Shown: positions 1-7,233, counted from the stretch's first letter. The stretch is 8,714 bases of DNA from Desulfobacteraceae bacterium (GCA_030642545.1 DAOWNP010000087.1:1-8714); one strand, 5' to 3'. The notes: generated from the letters alone by a model not told the origin. Translations and numbers: made by a program.

Positions 1-112
1 AAAAAATCCCAATAAAAATCTTATTGTAATAAAACTCCCCTCCCAATAATCTATTTACAGGATGGAAGATTTATTAAGTAATTTACGATAACATATATAA
101 TAGTATGAATTT

Positions 113-2200
113 TTATTCATCCTGATTATAACAGGTTCTACAACAGAAAAGACACCTCTCAGACTCTTTTAATGCACTCTCTTCACTAATTACAAGATCA
201 GCTTCAATAAAAGATTTAATTCTTTCATCTACAGGAAGCTCAGGCATCTTCACTCTTTCAATATGCTTAATACCAGGAACCGATTCAAAAATAGATTCAG
301 GTATATTTTTCTCAAATAACGAGTTTTCAGGAGATGTTACTTTTTCACCCTTAAGATACAGATCTATAGATCTTGCAGCTCTCCTGCCTCCCCCTATAGC
401 TTCTACAACAAGCGATGCACCAGTTGCAGCATCACCACCTGTAAAGATATAAGGTATATTGGTTTGAAGCGTTTCAGGATTAACAGAATCAATAGTATCC
501 CACCTTGTTGTAACAAGCTGATTAACTCTTATATCATTTTTATTCTCTTTAAAAGAGACATCAGGACCTTGACCAATTGCTGTAATTAACATATCAAGTT
601 CTATTACTGTTTCAGATCCTTTTATTGGGACAGGACGTCTCCTGCCACTTGCATCAGGTTCTCCAAGCTCCATTTTCAGGTATTCCAAACCTTTTATATG
701 CCCGTTTTCATCTGCCAAAACTTTTTCAGGGGCTGCAAGAAAAACGAACTTAACTCCTTCATGCTCTGCTGCTTCTATTTCAACCATATTAGCCGGCATC
801 TCATTCCTGGTACGCCTGTATATTATATAAACTTCCTCAACACCTAATCTGATTAAAGTACGAACACAGTCAATAGCAGTATTTCCACCACCTATGACAG
901 CACATTTTTTTCCTATTTTTATTTCTTTATCACTGTTTCCCTGCTGAAACAACGAAAAATTACTCAAAAAATTTATCCCTGTAAAACAGCCTTTTAAATC
1001 TTCACCTTCTATTTTTAATGCATAATCTTTCCAGGCTCCTATTCCAAGAAAAACAGCATCATAACCTGAAGCTACAAGTGAATTAATCGTAAAATCAGTT
1101 CCTAATTTTACATTTGGATGATGCTCTATTCCAAGATTTAAAATACCTTCAATTTCCCATTCCAAAACCTCTTTAGGCAGACGATATTCAGGAATTCCAT
1201 ACCTGATCATTCCTCCTAATTTAGGTGTCATATCAAATATAGTTACATCATGCCCTACTCTTTTTAGAAAAAAGGAACAACTTAAACCAGCAGGGCCTCC
1301 TCCTATAACAGCAACTTTTTTGCCGGTAGACGGAGCACATGTTACAGGCAGATGTTTTCCAGAATTCATTTCATAATCAGCAACAAATCTTTTAAGCTGG
1401 TTTATAGAAACAGCATCATCTTCCACGCCTCGTCTGCATGTATCTTCACAAGGATGAGGACAAACCCGGCCACAGGCTAAAAGCAGGGGATTACGTTCTC
1501 TTATTGTATTAACAGCTCCTTCAAAGTCATGATTTTTGATCTGTCTTATATATTCAGGTATATCAATTTGAGCAGGACAAGTCTGAGTACAAGGAGCAAT
1601 AGCGTCATCATTTCTATTAAAATCAAACAGTCTTTCTGACATGGTTTTAACAGAAATTATAGATTTAGGACAAACATCTTCACAAGCTTTACAACCAACA
1701 CATAAACACTCATCAACAACAGGATACCCGTCATGACCAATTTTAATAGCATTAAACATACAGGCATTTACACAATCACCAAGACCGAGACAGCCTATTG
1801 TACAATCACGTTTACCACCATAAAAATTTGACATGGCATTACAGCTCAAAACACCGCTGTAAATAAATTTATCAAATGCTCTGTTTCCACCTGTACAACT
1901 ATTTTTTGAAACAACAGGTTCAGACAATCCAGCAACAAGACCCATAACAGCAGCTACAGCGGCAGATGCTTCTTCATCTACTGCAACACACAAATCAGGT
2001 TGTGCTATACCATCAACAACAGCTGCAGCTGCAGCAGAACACCCTGCAAATCCACATCCGCCACAATTAGCTCCGGCAAGCAACCCTTCTATTTCAGTTA
2101 TTCTTGGATCTTCATACACATAAAATATTTTAGATGCTATACTAAGGACAGAACCACATGCAGCACCAAGTCCAAGCATAAACAAAATTGCTTCAGTCAC
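113..2200 (-). CDS. rnfB: RnfB fused to an NfnB/GltD-like NADPH oxidoreductase (695 aa)
   Basis: This is the electron-entry iron-sulfur subunit of Rnf with a whole flavoenzyme attached. An N-terminal hydrophobic segment (about 4-25) is followed by the RnfB cluster motif C46-x2-C49-x4-C54-x16-C71. A two-cluster ferredoxin domain comes next: C133, C137, C143, C147 and C167, C170, C173, C177-P. From about residue 200 a GltD/NfnB-type module begins. Its Fer4_20-like cysteines are C204, C208, C243, C247, C251 and C255. It has an FAD Rossmann loop GGGPAG (300-305), a second Rossmann loop GGGNTAID (437-444) with the arginine-rich RRTRNEMPA (462-470) typical of NADPH binding, and a FAD-contacting TGGD (587-590). 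The tail ends in C683-x2-C686-C687-x2-C690. Ordinary RnfB proteins are about 170-330 aa, so the fusion doubles the subunit. The start is GTG, supported by a strong AGGAGG. It is the last gene of the operon, 39 nt after rnfA. The RnfB and oxidoreductase assignments are firm; NADPH preference is inferred from motif. Confidence 0.93.
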   Translation of the reverse strand: MTEAILFMLGLGAACGSVLSIASKIFYVYEDPRITEIEGLLAGANCGGCGFAGCSAAAAAVVDGIAQPDLCVAVDEEASAAVAAVMGLVAGLSEPVVSKNSCTGGNRAFDKFIYSGVLSCNAMSNFYGGKRDCTIGCLGLGDCVNACMFNAIKIGHDGYPVVDECLCVGCKACEDVCPKSIISVKTMSERLFDFNRNDDAIAPCTQTCPAQIDIPEYIRQIKNHDFEGAVNTIRERNPLLLACGRVCPHPCEDTCRRGVEDDAVSINQLKRFVADYEMNSGKHLPVTCAPSTGKKVAVIGGGPAGLSCSFFLKRVGHDVTIFDMTPKLGGMIRYGIPEYRLPKEVLEWEIEGILNLGIEHHPNVKLGTDFTINSLVASGYDAVFLGIGAWKDYALKIEGEDLKGCFTGINFLSNFSLFQQGNSDKEIKIGKKCAVIGGGNTAIDCVRTLIRLGVEEVYIIYRRTRNEMPANMVEIEAAEHEGVKFVFLAAPEKVLADENGHIKGLEYLKMELGEPDASGRRRPVPIKGSETVIELDMLITAIGQGPDVSFKENKNDIRVNQLVTTRWDTIDSVNPETLQTNIPYIFTGGDAATGASLVVEAIGGGRRAARSIDLYLKGEKVTSPENSLFEKNIPESIFESVPGIKHIERVKMPELPVDERIKSFIEADLVISEESALKESERCLFCCRTCYNQDE

Positions 2201-2204
2201 TATT

Positions 2205-2211
2205 TCCTCCT
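2205..2211 (-). promoter_or_regulatory. Strong ribosome binding site fixing the GTG start of rnfB
   Basis: Read on the minus strand, AGGAGG stands 5 nt before a GTG codon at 2200-2198. The protein that follows begins directly with the hydrophobic RnfB N-terminal helix. This supports a GTG initiation codon instead of a later ATG, such as Met8 inside the helix. Confidence 0.8.
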
Positions 2212-2239
2212 AAAAAGAAAATTGTAAATTTCTTGTTTT

Positions 2240-2815
2240 TTACACCATTCCTTTAAATGCAAAAAATGCCATTGCTATGATACCTGCTGTAATAAGTCCT
2301 ATTGATGTGTCCTGAAGAGGTTTTGGAACCTTTGCAAGAAGAATTCGCTCTCTTACTCCTGCAAAAAGAATTAAAGCAAGACCAAACCCTACAGCATAAC
2401 TAAATGATGAAATAATTGTCTCAATAAATGTGTAATCCTCTTTAATATTTATCAGGCATGCACCCATAACAGCACAGTTTGTTGTAATTAAAGGAAGAAA
2501 AATACCAAGCCCTGCATATAATGCAGGCATACTTTTTTTAAGAAACATTTCAACAAATTGAACAAGAGAAGCAATAACAAGTATAAAAGATATGGTTCTT
2601 AAATATTCCAGATTAAATGGCTTAAGAATAAACGCATTGGTAAGCCATGTAATTATACCGGCTAATACCAGTACAAAAACAACAGCCATAGCCATTCCAG
2701 TCGCGGTTTCCATTTTCTTGGAAGTACCAAGAAAAGGACAATTTCCTAAAAATTGAGCAAGCAGTATATTATTTACAAATATGCAACTAATAGCAAGGAC
2801 TATATAATCGCTCAT
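2240..2815 (-). CDS. rnfA: Rnf membrane subunit RnfA (191 aa)
   Basis: This is an integral membrane subunit of the Rnf ion-translocating complex, homologous to NqrE. The protein is almost entirely hydrophobic, with about six transmembrane segments, and has the usual family length. It shows the two half-helix cysteine motifs that in this family ligate an intramembrane [2Fe-2S] cluster shared with RnfE: C26 in GNCPFLG and C114 in TTNCAVMG. Further conserved elements are the GTSKKMETATGMAMA loop (30-44) and GVRERI near 153-158. C11 and C120 are additional cysteines of unknown significance. The ATG is preceded by GGAGA, part of which overlaps the TAG stop of rnfE 9 nt upstream, so the two genes are probably translationally coupled. 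Family assignment is very secure. The cluster role is known from Nqr/Rnf structures and is transferred by motif. Confidence 0.96.
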   Translation of the reverse strand: MSDYIVLAISCIFVNNILLAQFLGNCPFLGTSKKMETATGMAMAVVFVLVLAGIITWLTNAFILKPFNLEYLRTISFILVIASLVQFVEMFLKKSMPALYAGLGIFLPLITTNCAVMGACLINIKEDYTFIETIISSFSYAVGFGLALILFAGVRERILLAKVPKPLQDTSIGLITAGIIAMAFFAFKGMV

Positions 2816-2824
2816 TTTATTCTC

Positions 2825-3418
2825 CTATTTATTTCCTACTAAATTCATTATACAAAGCATAAGACCGAGACAAATAAATGCTCCAGGAGCTTCAACCATA
2901 AAAGCAAATGGCTGGTAGTCAGCTCCGAAAAGTGAAACACCAAAAAGTGCTCCTGTACCTATTATTTCTCTAACCAAACCAATTGCAGCAAGAGATAGAG
3001 TAAAACCAACACCAATACCCAATCCATCTGCTGTTGATGGAATAACGGGGTTTTTAAATGCAAAAGCCTCAGCCCTTCCAAGTACTATACAATTTACAAC
3101 AATCAATGGTATAAAAATTCCCAGCTTAAGAAACAGAGGATACGTAAATGCCTGCATCAAAAGCTCAACCACTGTAACAAATGTTGCTATTATAATGATA
3201 AAACATGCTATCCTGATTTTTGTCGGTATAATACTTCTTAACATTGATACAAGTATATTTGAACAAATAAGAACAAACGTTGTAGCAAGTCCCATACCAA
3301 TTCCATTTTCAACTGTTTTTGTCACAGCCAGCACAGGGCATAAACCAAGAACAAGTCTAAACGGTGGTATTTCTGCCCACAACCCTTTAACAAATTCCTG
3401 GGTAATTGATTTTGCCAT
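2825..3418 (-). CDS. rnfE: Rnf membrane subunit RnfE (197 aa)
   Basis: This is an integral membrane subunit of Rnf, homologous to NqrD and paralogous to RnfA, inserted with opposite topology. About six hydrophobic segments are visible. Diagnostic motifs are GLCPVLAVTKTVENGIGMG (25-43) with C27, and IPLIVVNCIVLGRAEAFA (103-120) with C110. C27 and C110 are the counterparts of the cysteines that bind the RnfA/RnfE intramembrane [2Fe-2S] cluster. The C-terminal half (GLVREIIGTGALFG) is also typical. Length is normal for the family. A clear AGGAGA precedes the ATG, and the gene sits 19 nt after rnfG. Nothing looks degraded, so the membrane core of this Rnf seems intact even though the peripheral subunits are altered. 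Confidence 0.96.
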   Translation of the reverse strand: MAKSITQEFVKGLWAEIPPFRLVLGLCPVLAVTKTVENGIGMGLATTFVLICSNILVSMLRSIIPTKIRIACFIIIIATFVTVVELLMQAFTYPLFLKLGIFIPLIVVNCIVLGRAEAFAFKNPVIPSTADGLGIGVGFTLSLAAIGLVREIIGTGALFGVSLFGADYQPFAFMVEAPGAFICLGLMLCIMNLVGNK

Positions 3419-3437
3419 ATCTATATCTCCTGATTTA

Positions 3438-4031
3438 TTATTTGGAATAGGCTTTAAGTTTTTCTTTTAACTTATTCTCTAATCTATTATATATATTTAC
3501 TGCATCAGTTGCTGCAAGACAAACACCACGAGATGTTATAGTAGCACCACTTAATGCATCAATAACTCCTCCGTCAGGCTTTACCTTAAAACCTTCTGCA
3601 ACAGGCAGGTCTTTAAACTGGGCTGCAAATTTAGGATCTGTTTTAGCTTTAGAGCCTACTCCTGGAGTTTCACTGTGAGTTGTAACACCAACTCCAATTA
3701 AAGACCTGGTCTCTATATCAACACCAACCATAAGTCCTATATTTCCTTCAAATCCTTTTCCATAAGTCTCAAAAGCAATAGCTTTAACCCTGCCATCAAA
3801 CTTGCCTACAAAAAAACTGATCTCTTTTTCACCATCTTTGAGTTTAAACCTGTCAATCATAGGGTCATTAGAGCATCCTGCCAGAATTTCTTTTATAGCA
3901 GGTGCTTTTTCAAACTTTAACTGCTGGAATTCAATTTTTTCACTTGTGTTTTGTTTTACTGATGCCAGTATACCTCCTGAGAAGGCACTAAGAATCGTTA
4001 AAACAAGAACCATATTTATTAGATCACGCAT
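3438..4031 (-). CDS. rnfG: Rnf flavin subunit RnfG with intact FMN motif (197 aa)
   Basis: This subunit carries covalent FMN on the outer face of the membrane and passes electrons within Rnf; it is homologous to NqrC. One N-terminal transmembrane helix (about 5-24) anchors an extracytoplasmic FMN-binding domain. The flavinylation signature D158-A-L-S-G-A-T164 is complete, so T164 should receive FMN through a phosphoester bond made by an ApbE-type transferase. No apbE gene is in this window. The THSETPGVGSKA segment (118-129) is a second family hallmark. The gene begins 3 nt after the rnfD stop codon, with a GGAAGGA upstream inside rnfD. Assignment is secure. It contrasts with the neighbouring RnfD, which has lost the equivalent motif. 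Confidence 0.95.
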   Translation of the reverse strand: MRDLINMVLVLTILSAFSGGILASVKQNTSEKIEFQQLKFEKAPAIKEILAGCSNDPMIDRFKLKDGEKEISFFVGKFDGRVKAIAFETYGKGFEGNIGLMVGVDIETRSLIGVGVTTHSETPGVGSKAKTDPKFAAQFKDLPVAEGFKVKPDGGVIDALSGATITSRGVCLAATDAVNIYNRLENKLKEKLKAYSK

Positions 4032-4034
4032 TTT

Positions 4035-4994
4035 TTATACCGTCCTTCCCATAGCTCTTGGTCTGATTTTATCTATGATAGGATTTGCCAAATTTATTAA
4101 AAGAATAGCAAATACAGTTCCATCTACATAAACACCTATATTACGGATAAGAATAGTCATAATACCTATTGCTGCTCCATAAATAAGCATGGGGATAAAA
4201 TTAACAGGAGATGAGGAATCTTCTGTTGCAAGAAAAAACGCTCCAAATAGTGTATAACCAGAAAACAGATGTATAACCGGACCGGCATAAGCTGTAGAAT
4301 CTGCCATTTTAAATATAAATGCCGTAACACAAATCCCCAATAAATAGGAGACTGTGATCTCCCATCTTGAAAAACCTCTTATTATTAAATAAACTCCTCC
4401 AAGAATTAAACCAAAACCACATGTCGTACCTATGCCTCCTGTCTGCTTTCCTGAAAGCAGATCTATGGCACTTAAAGATTCTATTGATGAAACCCCAAAA
4501 TGTTTTAAAGCTGCAAGCGGATAAAGGACAAAATATTCAAAATCATAATTAATCAGAGCCTGGTCAAAATCAAAAAGGTCTTTCCATGCTATCATAAGTA
4601 TTGCCATACCAACTAATACTGGATTAAATGGATTTCCTCCCAGCCCTCCGAAAATCTCTTTACCTATAATAACACAAACAAAAGTACCTGTTATAACCGC
4701 CCACCAAGGCATTGTAGGAGGAAGCATCATAGCAAATAAAAGCCCTGTTAATGCAGCATTTCCATTTCCAACAGTAGGAGTTCTTTTTGTTATTTTATTC
4801 ATTATCAGTTCCCAGAATATTGCTGTTGCAACAGACAGAGAAATAACTCCAAGAGCAGGAGCTCCATATTGGATAAGACCGGCTATTAAAGCAATTAATG
4901 CAGCCAGCATAATATGATAATTTTTAGTCGTTATACTGCTCCCGTCATGCCAAAAAGGAGCATGAGATACAATGTATTTCTTCTGTTTATGCAT
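4035..4994 (-). CDS. rnfD: Rnf membrane subunit RnfD lacking the usual flavinylation motif (319 aa)
   Basis: This is an integral membrane Rnf subunit homologous to NqrB, with several hydrophobic helices. Conserved loops are GNGNAALTGLLFAMMLPP (76-93), GGLGGNPFNPVLVG (116-129) and ATEDSSSPV (256-264). I chose the ATG at 4994 over an upstream in-frame ATG at 5039. A GGAGG lies 6 nt before 4994, and the protein then opens with the family-typical HAPFWHDG. This start overlaps the rnfC stop by 8 nt (ATGCATAA), a normal coupling arrangement; the longer start would overlap by 53 nt. RnfD normally has D-x-x-S/T-G-A-T just before PLAALK, with FMN on the threonine. Here residues 152-158 read FEYFVLY, followed by PLAALKHF, so Y158 stands in the threonine position. 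Family assignment is firm; absence of covalent FMN is inferred. Confidence 0.94.
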   Translation of the reverse strand: MHKQKKYIVSHAPFWHDGSSITTKNYHIMLAALIALIAGLIQYGAPALGVISLSVATAIFWELIMNKITKRTPTVGNGNAALTGLLFAMMLPPTMPWWAVITGTFVCVIIGKEIFGGLGGNPFNPVLVGMAILMIAWKDLFDFDQALINYDFEYFVLYPLAALKHFGVSSIESLSAIDLLSGKQTGGIGTTCGFGLILGGVYLIIRGFSRWEITVSYLLGICVTAFIFKMADSTAYAGPVIHLFSGYTLFGAFFLATEDSSSPVNFIPMLIYGAAIGIMTILIRNIGVYVDGTVFAILLINLANPIIDKIRPRAMGRTV

Positions 4995-6267
4995 TTTCTG
5001 CCTCCACTGTATTGTTTCGGGTAAGTTCATGTTTAGCAAGCTTTATATATTGAAATACAGGTATTTTAACCTGACATACATAAGCACACAAACCACAATC
5101 AATACATGAAAAAAGATCATAATTATCTGCGGCTTCGTCATATTCACCATTTTCAAGAAATCTTATCAGTAAATTAACAGGCACGTTTGCAGGACAAATC
5201 CTTACACATTCTCCACAATTTATACATGAGTTATCCAATATTTCAGGGATATCCTCTCTATCCTGAATCATTATTGCATCTGTATCAGGCAAAACAGGAT
5301 GAAGGTCAGAATAGATAGCTGTACCGGTAAGAGGGCCGCCTGTAATAATTCTATCTCTCTCGTTTACATCTATTTTAAGATGAGACAAAATTGTATTTAT
5401 TGGAGTGCCCATAGTAGCAGAAATCAGATTTGTACTTCCGTCTTTATTTATTACAGTAATAAGCTTGCTATCAGGAATACCTGATTTAACAGATACCGCT
5501 CCTATTGCTGCAACAGTTTCAGCATTTATTATCTTTACGCCTGCATCTTCTGTCGTTTTTCCAGCTATAACCTTTCTACCCATGATATTTTGGGTAATCA
5601 GCATATGAGATGCATTAGGGTAAGTAAGCTCAACAGTTTTAACAGATACACCGGCAGATTGTGCTTCACTTGCAAGAGATTCAGGAACCACAATGGTAAA
5701 ATTATCTATTCCTGTTGCTTTTTTAATAAAACTTATACCTGCCTTTACCTCTTCAATCCTGTTTTTAATAATATACTGATTGTTTAAGATTAAAAGATCA
5801 GAATCTATCCCTGTAATTACTATTGAATCAACAGGTTTATCCGAGTTAATTAGCACTGTTTCAGAAACAACTCCCGGAAAATTTTTTATGATTTGATTCA
5901 AGCTGTTTCCAGAAGCTTTTTTAAAGGATTTACCAAACTCCTTATTCACCTTACCATTTGACGTAGTTTTTACTGTTACAGCAGTATAGTTTTTCCCAAA
6001 ATTCCCTGAAAAAGCTTCAATTCCAGTTACTTCTCCGGTTACAGATGGAACAAGCACCTCTTCGCTGTCATTAAACACAGAAAGAATATCCCCGGCACTA
6101 ATCTTATCTCCCGGCTGGATCAAAAGAGAATCCTTTTTTGAATATTCTTTATCAACAAAAAAAATAACCGATTCAGGGGTTTTTATACTATCTACTGTTT
6201 TTGTTATATCCAATTCTTCATATTGAAGTACTGGTGGAAATAATCCAATGAATGATCTTTTTATCAT
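4987..6267 (-). CDS. rnfC: RnfC-like subunit with two [4Fe-4S] motifs but no recognisable NADH/FMN site (426 aa)
   Basis: This is a peripheral cytoplasmic subunit of Rnf. The N-terminal third fits the RnfC barrel-sandwich domain (QPGDKISAGDILSVF, 51-65; VPSVTGEVTGIEAF, 73-86). The middle keeps the family framework (GTPINTIL 287-294; RIITGGPLTGTAI 306-318). The C-terminus has two ferredoxin motifs: C348, C351, C354, C358-P and C388, C391, C394, C398. In textbook RnfC a glycine-rich GxGGAGFPTHVKL loop and an INGAECEPY segment bind FMN and NADH, as in NuoF. At the matching places this protein has KNFPGVVSETVLI (128-140) and VITGIDSDLLILNN (150-163), so these motifs appear lost. The start has AAGG/AGGA sequences just upstream. 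It follows the cytochrome gene by 80 nt and overlaps rnfD by 8 nt. RnfC identity is firm; loss of NADH binding is inferred from by-eye comparison. Confidence 0.92.
   Translation of the reverse strand: MIKRSFIGLFPPVLQYEELDITKTVDSIKTPESVIFFVDKEYSKKDSLLIQPGDKISAGDILSVFNDSEEVLVPSVTGEVTGIEAFSGNFGKNYTAVTVKTTSNGKVNKEFGKSFKKASGNSLNQIIKNFPGVVSETVLINSDKPVDSIVITGIDSDLLILNNQYIIKNRIEEVKAGISFIKKATGIDNFTIVVPESLASEAQSAGVSVKTVELTYPNASHMLITQNIMGRKVIAGKTTEDAGVKIINAETVAAIGAVSVKSGIPDSKLITVINKDGSTNLISATMGTPINTILSHLKIDVNERDRIITGGPLTGTAIYSDLHPVLPDTDAIMIQDREDIPEILDNSCINCGECVRICPANVPVNLLIRFLENGEYDEAADNYDLFSCIDCGLCAYVCQVKIPVFQYIKLAKHELTRNNTVEAENA
5001..5005 (-). promoter_or_regulatory. Ribosome binding site that decides the rnfD start
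   Basis: On the minus strand GGAGG lies 6 nt before the ATG at 4994-4992, inside the last codons of rnfC. It favours the 319-aa form of RnfD over an upstream in-frame ATG at 5039. Confidence 0.75.
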
Positions 6268-6347
6268 TTTCCTAACCTTAAAATTATGTCATATGAAGTT
6301 TATACTTAATTTAATAATTCAGCTAAAACAAGCCGTACTTTACTTTT

Positions 6348-6902
6348 TTAAAGCTGCATTACATGACATTCCGAACACTTTACAGGACCGGCATCATTAT
6401 CTTTGTGACAATTTATACACTGAGCGTGAAATGCATCTGATTTTATATGCAGATTCATACTTTTCCCCTGACCTTCAATATCTTCAGGTTCATGACACTC
6501 ATTGCAAGTCTCCTGAGTCTGCCCACCTTCACCCAACATATGACAATCAGCACATGCTTTTTCACTATCTGCTTCATGATGATTTTCATCTAACTCATGA
6601 CAATTTTCGCAGCTTTGTGGAACAGCTGTGGACTCTTCTGATACATGACACTCCGAGCATGCCATAAAAGAAGCCTCATCATCCTCATTATGATGATGGC
6701 AATCCGTGCAGGAAAGACCATAACCGGAATCAGAAGCGTGCGTACTATGTGTAAACAACACTTTCCCGGCTTTACATTTAAACATTAACCTCACAGGCTT
6801 TTCAGGAGTTTTAACAGGAAAAGCAGCATAACATATTATTCCCACAAGAAATAATATGACAGCCATAATTACTGCAATTTTAAAATCCTTACGAACATTC
6901 AT
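6348..6902 (-). CDS. Membrane-anchored heptaheme cytochrome c heading the rnf operon (184 aa)
   Basis: This is a multiheme c-type cytochrome, probably exposed to the periplasm and exchanging electrons with the Rnf complex. One hydrophobic segment (about 8-28) acts as a signal anchor or uncleaved signal. Seven CxxCH heme-attachment motifs follow, at 65-69, 82-86, 98-102, 117-121, 133-137, 162-166 and 176-180. Many other histidines (for example H52, H55, H70-71, H108-109, H152, H159) can serve as distal ligands. The VLFTHSTHA...GLSCTDCHHH layout resembles the cytochrome c3/c7 (class III) family. It lies 80 nt before rnfC on the same strand. Multiheme cytochrome genes next to rnf are known in Desulfovibrio and in Methanosarcina acetivorans (MmcA), though those are different proteins. 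The ribosome site before the ATG is weak (AAGGAA about 10 nt away). The electron acceptor or donor cannot be told from sequence. Confidence 0.9.
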   Translation of the reverse strand: MNVRKDFKIAVIMAVILFLVGIICYAAFPVKTPEKPVRLMFKCKAGKVLFTHSTHASDSGYGLSCTDCHHHNEDDEASFMACSECHVSEESTAVPQSCENCHELDENHHEADSEKACADCHMLGEGGQTQETCNECHEPEDIEGQGKSMNLHIKSDAFHAQCINCHKDNDAGPVKCSECHVMQL

Positions 6903-7233
6903 GGTATTACCGTTCCTTAAAAAAATTGATCATTAAAACAGCAACTACTATTATTTAAAATACACAAACATAACATCAGCCATTAAAGCATAAGCTATGG
7001 TTAAACCTGAAAATTCACAGCTTCTTTGAGCTTACGATTACGCTTCAAAAAAACCTTTAAATTTATTATAGCTTAAGTATATGACCAAACCTAAAAATAA
7101 AATTAAGTACCACAACAAGTCACTGCTTGCAAGTTATTTTTATTTTGCCAATCTCAACCTAAGTAACGTGGACATAACTTTATAACCCCACAACTAACTT
7201 ATCTTTTTATAAGTTATTCTATTTCCAAATTCC
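6903..7233. other. Intergenic region upstream of the cytochrome-rnf operon
   Basis: These 331 AT-rich bases separate the ATPase pseudogene from the cytochrome gene, and I see no convincing coding region. Contents are a perfect TATAAT on the minus strand (7065-7070), a TAAGCTAT/ATAGCTTA inverted pair (6991-6998 and 7068-7075), and an 8-bp stem hairpin TAACTTAT/ATAAGTTA with a 6-nt loop (7195-7202 and 7209-7216) just beyond the ATPase stop codon. The hairpin has no T-run after it on the minus strand, so it is not a standard intrinsic terminator. No sigma-54 (GG-N10-GC) or CRP-like site was found by eye. Confidence 0.5.
7065..7070 (-). promoter_or_regulatory. Possible -10 element for the cytochrome-rnf operon
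   Basis: The minus strand reads GCTATAATAAATT, a perfect TATAAT hexamer about 160 nt before the cytochrome ATG. At 16-18 nt upstream there is only a poor -35 match (TTAGGT/TAGGTT). In AT-rich DNA such hexamers arise by chance, so this is a candidate only. Confidence 0.3.

Noticed and set aside
105..120. ATGAAT-TTTT-ATTCAT hairpin at the end of rnfB as an operon terminator
   Set aside because: A 6-bp AT-rich stem that includes the stop codon and has no following T-run. No good terminator is visible in positions 1-112, so the transcript may continue beyond the window.
4367..4552. Short plus-strand open frame inside rnfD
   Set aside because: Fully antisense to a strongly conserved membrane protein, with low-complexity composition and no family similarity. 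The same holds for the other short plus-strand frames opposite rnfB, rnfC, rnfE and rnfG.
4995..5039. Upstream ATG at 5039 as the rnfD start
   Set aside because: It would overlap rnfC by 53 nt and add 15 residues not typical of RnfD; the ATG at 4994 has GGAGG at proper spacing.
6248..6667. Plus-strand open frame of 139 codons, rich in His and Leu, opposite the cytochrome gene
   Set aside because: It is antisense to the CxxCH-rich cytochrome; the His-rich composition is a mirror of the heme-motif codons, and it has no recognisable domain.
7195..7216. Hairpin after the ATPase stop codon as an intrinsic terminator
   Set aside because: The stem is AT-only apart from one C-G pair and lacks a T-run on the minus strand, so it would be weak at best.
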